Assembly (NCBI GenBank): GCA_016758965.1
Contig: JAEPRB010000400.1
Span: forward strand, 1-25,381
DNA length: 25,381 bases
Reading direction: 5' to 3'
DNA from: Circinella minor
Lineage: Eukaryota; Mucoromycota; Mucoromycetes; Mucorales; Lichtheimiaceae
The number at the start of each line of letters is the position of its first letter. Position 1 is the stretch's first letter. The position numbers and the translations under genes are program-made. Of this stretch, positions 20,701-25,381 are shown piece by piece. Under the pieces are notes generated by a model. It did no database searches. It was not told the origin of the DNA and saw nothing but the letters and a program-made list of their open reading frames with translations.

Positions 20701-22496
20701 CAAAAACAAGGAGAATTAAGACCTTTTATTGATGAGATTTTAGAATCTATTGATGGTATTACTTCTGATCTTCAACCTCAACAGGTAAATTTTCATTATT
20801 ATTATAATTATTTTATTTTGTTAAATGAAAGGTATATAGATATAGATAATTTATTCTATTTATATTTAATTAGATTCACACATTTTATGAAGCTGTTGGT
20901 TATATGATTTCTGCTCAAAATCTTAATAAACCTGCACAAGAACGTTTAATGGTTAATTTTATGGAATTACCCAATGCTGCTGTAAGTTTATTTTTGATTG
21001 AAATATTTAAAGTTGAATCAATCTAACTTTTTGATATATATATATTAAAAAAAAAATGTAGTGGAATAGTATCATGACACAAGCCAAACAAAATGTGAAT
21101 ATACTCAGTAATGCAAGTGAAATTAAAGTATTGGGTAATGTTTTAAAAACCAATGTTGCTGCATGTATATCGGTGGGTCCTGGTTATATTATTCAATTAA
21201 GCAAGATTTATCATGATTTATTGGCTTTGTATGGTATTGTTGGTAAACTTGTTTCTCAAGCTGTTGCTGAACAAGGTGTCATTGCTATTAAAACACCCAA
21301 GATTCGTGGTCTTCGAACCATTAAAAAAGAAATCTTGAAATTAATTGATGCTTATTTGGAATGTGCTGAAGATCTTGCACAAATTGAACAAAATATGGTT
21401 GGACCTTTCTTTGAAGCAGTATTATCTGATTATAAAGATAATGTAGATATTGCTAGAGATCATGAAGTATTGAATGTAATGGCTACGATGGTCAATAAAT
21501 TGCGAGTAAGTTTATATTATTATTTTATTAGAAAAAGAAAAAAAAAAAAAGGAGAGAGATGGGAGAGGATTAAAATGATGGATGACTTATTATAATATAA
21601 TATTAGAACATGATGACACCTAAAATTCCTCTTATACTTGAAGCAACATTCGAACCTACATTAAATATGATTACAAAAGACTTTGCCGAATTTCCTGATC
21701 ATCGAACAGGCTTTTACAACATGTTACGAGCCATTAATCAACATTGTTTCCCTGCATTATTAGAATTAGCACCTGCTCAATTCAAATTATTCATTGATAG
21801 TATTGTTTGGGGTTTCAAACATACAATGCGTGATATTGCAGATATTAGTTTGCAAATTTGTTCTGAATTACTTACGAATATTAGTAATACAGACCCAGCT
21901 ATTGCAGGTGCATTTTATCGTTCGTATTATCGTAGTATATTACAAGATATCTTTTTCGTTCTTACGGATCGTGATCACAAGAGTGGTTTTAAGGGACAAA
22001 CAGAAGTACTTGCACAATTATTTAATTTGGTAACAAGTAATCGAATTCAAGTACCATTATATGATGCAGATCAAGTATCAGATCCTAATACAACCAATGC
22101 CCAATTCTTGGAACAATATGTTACTGCATTACTTCAAAATGCTTTCCCTCATTTACAAAGGTAAAAGAAAAAAAAAAAGTGGGTGGATTATTATTATTAT
22201 ATTATTATCATATTCATTTTACTATTATTATTATTATTTTTAGTGGACAAATCAAAGTGTTTGTCATGGCCATGTTTGAATATAATAATATTCATACTAA
22301 ATTTAAACTTGAAGTACGCGACTTTTTAATTCAATTAAAGGAATTTGCAGGTGAAAATGCTGAACTTTATTTGGAAGAAAAAGAATCTGAAATGGAAGCT
22401 AAACGAAAGGCTGAACGTGAAAAGGCATTAGCTATTCCTGGTATGGTTAAACCATCAGAGTTGCCGGCAACAATGGATGAAGATGAAACGGTCTAA
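17724..22496 (+). CDS. CRM1: Exportin-1 (CRM1), nuclear export receptor
   Basis: Fifteen exons join to 1077 residues, the normal exportin-1 length: 17724-17816, 17979-18080, 18315-18387, 18483-18589, 18676-18791, 18884-19118, 19202-19352, 19457-19554, 19645-19767, 19904-20242, 20347-20784, 20874-20981, 21062-21505, 21607-22160, 22244-22496. The protein carries leucine-rich NES cargoes out of the nucleus with Ran-GTP. The N-terminal importin-beta-like region lies at about 35-105 and the exportin region at about 115-270. The HEAT-9 acidic loop contains [20 protein letters not shown]. The NES groove region includes [20 protein letters not shown], and the CRM1 C-terminal domain starts at about 710. 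Cys524 (codon 20479-20481) matches human Cys528, the leptomycin B target. All introns are GT-AG; intron 2 has an odd donor (GTTCGC). The introns carry long T, TA and G runs. Start choice: MAEGILDFS aligns with the family N-terminus and follows a CT tract. Confidence 0.97.
20276..20309 (+). other. Potential G-quadruplex in intron 10 of CRM1
   Basis: An 11-base G run is followed by agga and then four GGG runs separated by AA. This satisfies the usual four-tract G-quadruplex pattern on the coding (RNA) strand. It lies 37 bases before the exon that carries Cys524. Confidence 0.7.
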
Positions 22497-22557
22497 AAAA
22501 GAAAAAAAGAAAAAAGAAACACATTTCAACAAAATACAACCAACAACAACAAATATA

Positions 22558-22563
22558 AATAAA
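22558..22563 (+). terminator. Polyadenylation signal AATAAA of CRM1
   Basis: AATAAA lies 62 bases after the stop codon, followed by an AT-rich and A-run context within 20 bases. This is a typical position for 3' end formation. AT richness makes chance matches common. Confidence 0.5.
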
Positions 22564-22643
22564 TAATTTGATTATATTACAAAAAAAAAAAAAAAAAGGA
22601 TATATAAAAACGGTTTCACCTTTTTTTTTTTTTTTTTTTACTT

Positions 22644-22751
22644 ACACACACACACACACACATTCTCTCTCTTAGTCACCCGTTCTCTTTTATCACTTCA
22701 TATTATTATTTTATTATTTTCTCTCTCTCTCGTGTGTGTGTGTGTGTGTGT
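22644..22751. repeat. (AC)n and (GT)n inverted microsatellite pair
   Basis: A 19-nt AC run (22644-22662) and a 20-nt GT run (22732-22751) are complementary over 19 bases with a spacer of about 69 nt. Any transcript crossing both could fold into a long perfect stem. Confidence 0.8.
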
Positions 22752-22754
22752 TCC

Positions 22755-22757
<3 letters not shown>

Positions 22758-22828
<71 letters not shown>
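22758..22828. repeat. (TC)35 microsatellite
   Basis: About 71 bases of uninterrupted TC dinucleotides form a polypyrimidine/polypurine mirror tract. Such tracts are length-unstable and can form triplex DNA. The open frame across it (a Leu/Ser repeat) is not a gene. Confidence 0.9.
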
Positions 22829-22830
<2 letters not shown>

Positions 22831-22977
22831 ATTATTATTATCTCAAATTATAACTTTTTTTTTTATTTCAAGCAAAACATATAACTCACAACAAAACAAT
22901 TCATATTCTTTTATATATATATATATATCTTTTTTTTTTTTTTTTCATCAAAATAAAGGCAAAAAAAAAAAAATAAC

Positions 22978-23006
<29 letters not shown>
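22978..23006. repeat. (AAT)n microsatellite
   Basis: About ten AAT units in tandem follow an A-run in the convergent spacer. Confidence 0.85.
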
Positions 23007-23009
<3 letters not shown>

Positions 23010-23254
23010 GTTAGGGTTTGAAATATTAAAACAATTTTCCTAAATTTGGATAATAAATGTCAAATTCTAAATATCTAATGTAACACACACTATTATGCAT
23101 ATATGTTTATATAATATTATAATAATTGAATAAGGATGATGATAATAAGTAATAATACAAAAAATTGAGTTGAAATTTTACAAATTTTTGAAGAAAGAGT
23201 GAGGAGAAGGGGAATACAAAAAAAAAAAAAAAAAAAGAAATAGTTTTTTTTAAC

Positions 23255-25030
23255 TTAAACAAAACCAAATCGTTTACCAAATGAAACCATGGCAACTATA
23301 TACATAAACATACCCAAAACAATCCAAAAAAACCAAGTTAAATCATTATGATCTTGACCTGGTACATGAACGTTCATTCCCCATAAACTAGCAACTAAAT
23401 TTAATGGTACAACAATAGTAGCTAAAAATGTCAATCGATTCACCATTTCATTGGTAGTATTTCCTGCTTGAGACATTTCAATAGAGATTTGACCAAGATA
23501 ATTACGATGAGCTCTTCCCAAGATAAGATCATAATGATTTACATTTTGAAGCATAGTAAGAATATGATCTAAATAATCATAATAATAATTAGTCATGAGT
23601 ATAATTATAATATATATATATATATATATATTACCTTGAATATCACCAAGATATAAAGTAACTTCATGTTGTACTTTACGTATTTCTTTCGTATGTTTAT
23701 AATCACTTTTAATAATCTTTGATTTATCATCATATCGTTTAATTAAACTACGTATAACATCTGCTTTTGAACCTAAAAGTCTTAATAATTGCATCACTGA
23801 TTTACGACAAGCACCTATACGTCGAAGCATATCTGTTTGTTCCGATCCACTTAATACTAATACCAAATCATCAATAGAATCTACTTCTATTTCAGTATGT
23901 TGAATTAATGGAGCAAAACTATCTGTAATATCATCAATTAAAGCATAATTTATCCATTCCGGAGTAACATGAATAAAATCTTTTAATTGATTAATACGTT
24001 TTCGAACATTATGTGGATGAGGTAATGGTTGAAAATGAAACTAAAAGGGAGCAAAAAAATATATTTATATATATATATATATATATTTAGTATATAAAAT
24101 CATCCGATACCTCCTTCTTCAGAAACTTACCGTTAAAACACCCGTTTTAAAAACAATAATATAAAAATTAATAGCTTCAAGATAATTTGCACTATGAGAA
24201 TCATGATCAAAACTTCTAAAACTGATAAACATATAATGTTGAAAGATTTCACATTTTTCACGCGATTCTTGAGCTTGAATATCTTCTGTTGTTAAAGGAT
24301 GAATTCGAAACACCTTTATAAATTTAATTGACATTAATGAGACAAAAAAAGTAAAAAAACCTCTTTTCTTTCTTCTTTTAAATACTTACTTGACTTAATA
24401 ATCTCATTTCTTCATTTGTAGCAGCAAAAATATCAATCCACCAACCCGATGTATCTAATAATGCTTCTGCAACAGTATCTTGTTGTTGTTGTTTTTCATC
24501 ATCTTCTTTATTATTATTAACCACGTGTTTATTTAATAATTGTTTTAAAGATTGACTTTTGACTGATCCATAATTAGCCGAATAAAATACATATCGATCT
24601 GTACTACGTTCTATCTTGTTTGGATCCTAATACCAAAAAATAATAAGAAAAGTGTTAATATATCTTTTCTATTTCATATAATATATATAGAGAGATCATT
24701 TTTACCTTTATATTTTCACCATATAAACTATATTTTCTTTGAGGTCTTTTTTCTGAATTATCCAATAAATCATCCAATTTAGCAGTATATTGTCTTCTTA
24801 AAGTATATTCTTCATTTTCATTTTGACCTTCTTGTTCTTGTTCTTGTTCTTGTTGTTGTTGTTTTTCTTCATGTATATTATTATTATTATTTTCCTTTTT
24901 TTTATCATTTTTTTGTAAAAGTGATAAAAGTACATCTGCTTGTACAGTTTCATTAGCTAATGGATGTTGATTGATAGGATATAAAACATCATCATCTAAA
25001 GTTATTTCTTGTTGTTGTTGTTGTTCAACG

Positions 25031-25061
<31 letters not shown>

Positions 25062-25206
25062 GATGATAAGCATCATATCTTGAATGAGTGGGTGAAGGAG
25101 ATGAGTGTCTTGAACTAGCATTGGAATCTTCCATTTGTAAAACAAAGTCGTCTGAATAATTGGAAGGCGAAGGAGTTCGCTTCCCATGGTGATGATGGTT
25201 TTCCAT
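23255..25206 (-). CDS. CorA-family magnesium transporter (Alr/Mnr2 type)
   Basis: Five exons, complement(24706..25206, 24390..24626, 24131..24313, 23635..24040, 23255..23568), join to 546 residues with all frames kept. The protein should be a homopentameric Mg2+ channel in the plasma or vacuolar membrane. Residues 1-165 are disordered, with HHHH, Ser/Pro and long Gln runs. The CorA cytosolic part begins near RYVFYSANYG (about 178) and includes GWWIDIFAATNEEMRLLSQ and IHPLTTEDIQAQESREKCEI. A long helical segment follows (residues about 335-485). TM1 (about 489-506) ends in the signature GMN at 506-508 (bases 23380-23372), and the next residues are VHVPGQ. TM2 is at about 519-538 (WFFWIVLGMFMYIVAMVSFG) and leaves a short basic tail. 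The VPGQ-type loop and long N-terminus suit fungal Alr1/Mnr2 rather than mitochondrial Mrs2. Start: ATG 25206 has A at -3 and G at +4; the frame is open six codons upstream but without an ATG. Confidence 0.93.
25017..25066 (-). repeat. CAA-repeat encoding poly-Gln in the CorA N-terminus
   Basis: Two runs of CAA codons (about ten and then five Gln codons, separated by HVE) lie in the first exon. Length variation here would keep the frame and alter the disordered N-terminus. Confidence 0.85.
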
Positions 25207-25381
25207 GGTGAAACGACAGCACAAGTGTGCAATAATACCATTAAAAAGAGGAAATAATTACATAGTTCGTGTTTGTTCCTTCAATAAAATGAGCGGTAAC
25301 AGCCTCAGTTTCGCCCGTTGATAGGGAGAAGAACGACATTTCAAGTTTTATTACCGCCAAGAATGTGATAATATAGTGTAT
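25207..25381 (-). promoter_or_regulatory. 5' leader of the CorA gene with an upstream ATG
   Basis: An upstream ATG at 25241-25239 starts a different frame (MVLLHTCAVV...) that runs over the main start to 25002. If the transcript begins upstream of 25241, this overlapping uORF could reduce translation of the transporter. Its context at -3 is T (weak), whereas the main start is strong. The transcription start cannot be read from the sequence. Confidence 0.35.

Larger units (their letters stand above)
22497..23254. other. Convergent 3' intergenic region
   Basis: No gene occurs between the stop codons of the exportin-1 and CorA genes. The region is nearly all simple repeats: T19 at about 22621-22639, (AC)n, (GT)n, (TC)n, short TA runs, AAT repeats and A-runs. 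Both 3' UTRs must end here, so overlapping antisense transcripts are possible. Confidence 0.6.

Noticed and set aside
22736..23014. 92-codon ORF of Leu-Ser repeats
   Set aside because: Translation of the TC microsatellite.

Overview
The window looks like nuclear DNA from an early-diverging filamentous fungus, most likely Mucoromycota (Mucorales-like). I infer this from three intact genes with many short GT-AG introns (about 80-235 nt), very AT-rich introns and intergenic DNA packed with long poly-A/poly-T runs, and A/T-ending codons. The genus cannot be fixed by eye. No tRNA, rRNA or CRISPR was seen. No database search could be run, so every family call rests on motif recognition.

The right half (12-25.4 kb) is the gene-dense part. 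A minus-strand gene (14895 to 12077, 3 exons, 874 aa) encodes an ankyrin-repeat plus dilute (DIL) domain protein without a myosin motor. A 2.8 kb divergent spacer without genes follows. Then comes a complete plus-strand exportin-1/CRM1 gene (17724-22496, 15 exons, 1077 aa). It is convergent with a minus-strand CorA-family (Alr/Mnr2-type) Mg2+ transporter gene (25206 to 23255, 5 exons, 546 aa). The 758 bp between the two convergent genes is built of microsatellites: (AC)n, (GT)n, about 35 TC units, and AAT repeats. All exon junctions were placed by hand and keep the reading frame.

The left half (1-12 kb) holds no gene I would call intact. It is AT-rich DNA with islands of more balanced composition that look like decayed coding sequence. 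There is an acidic N-terminal relic at 515-1080 with a following fragment to 1401, a Ser/Thr-rich relic at 5163-5900, a GC-rich island at 6112-6361, and a Thr/Pro/Ala-rich minus-strand relic at 8425-9247. It also holds an imperfect direct repeat (1447-1689), a 443 bp foldback (MITE-like) element with long inverted arms (3212-3654), and several perfect hairpins.

The least explained structure is a diverged tandem array at about 6445-7846. Read on the minus strand, each unit looks like a tiny exon: an AG acceptor, a core starting GTCGAG or a close variant, then in the better-preserved units a GAG or AAG with a GT donor. It lies between two GC-rich relics on the same strand. It may be a satellite, a dead gene, or an unusual microexon gene; transcript data would decide.

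The three right-hand genes are unrelated housekeeping functions (polarity/cargo adaptor, nuclear export, Mg2+ uptake) and form no obvious pathway.
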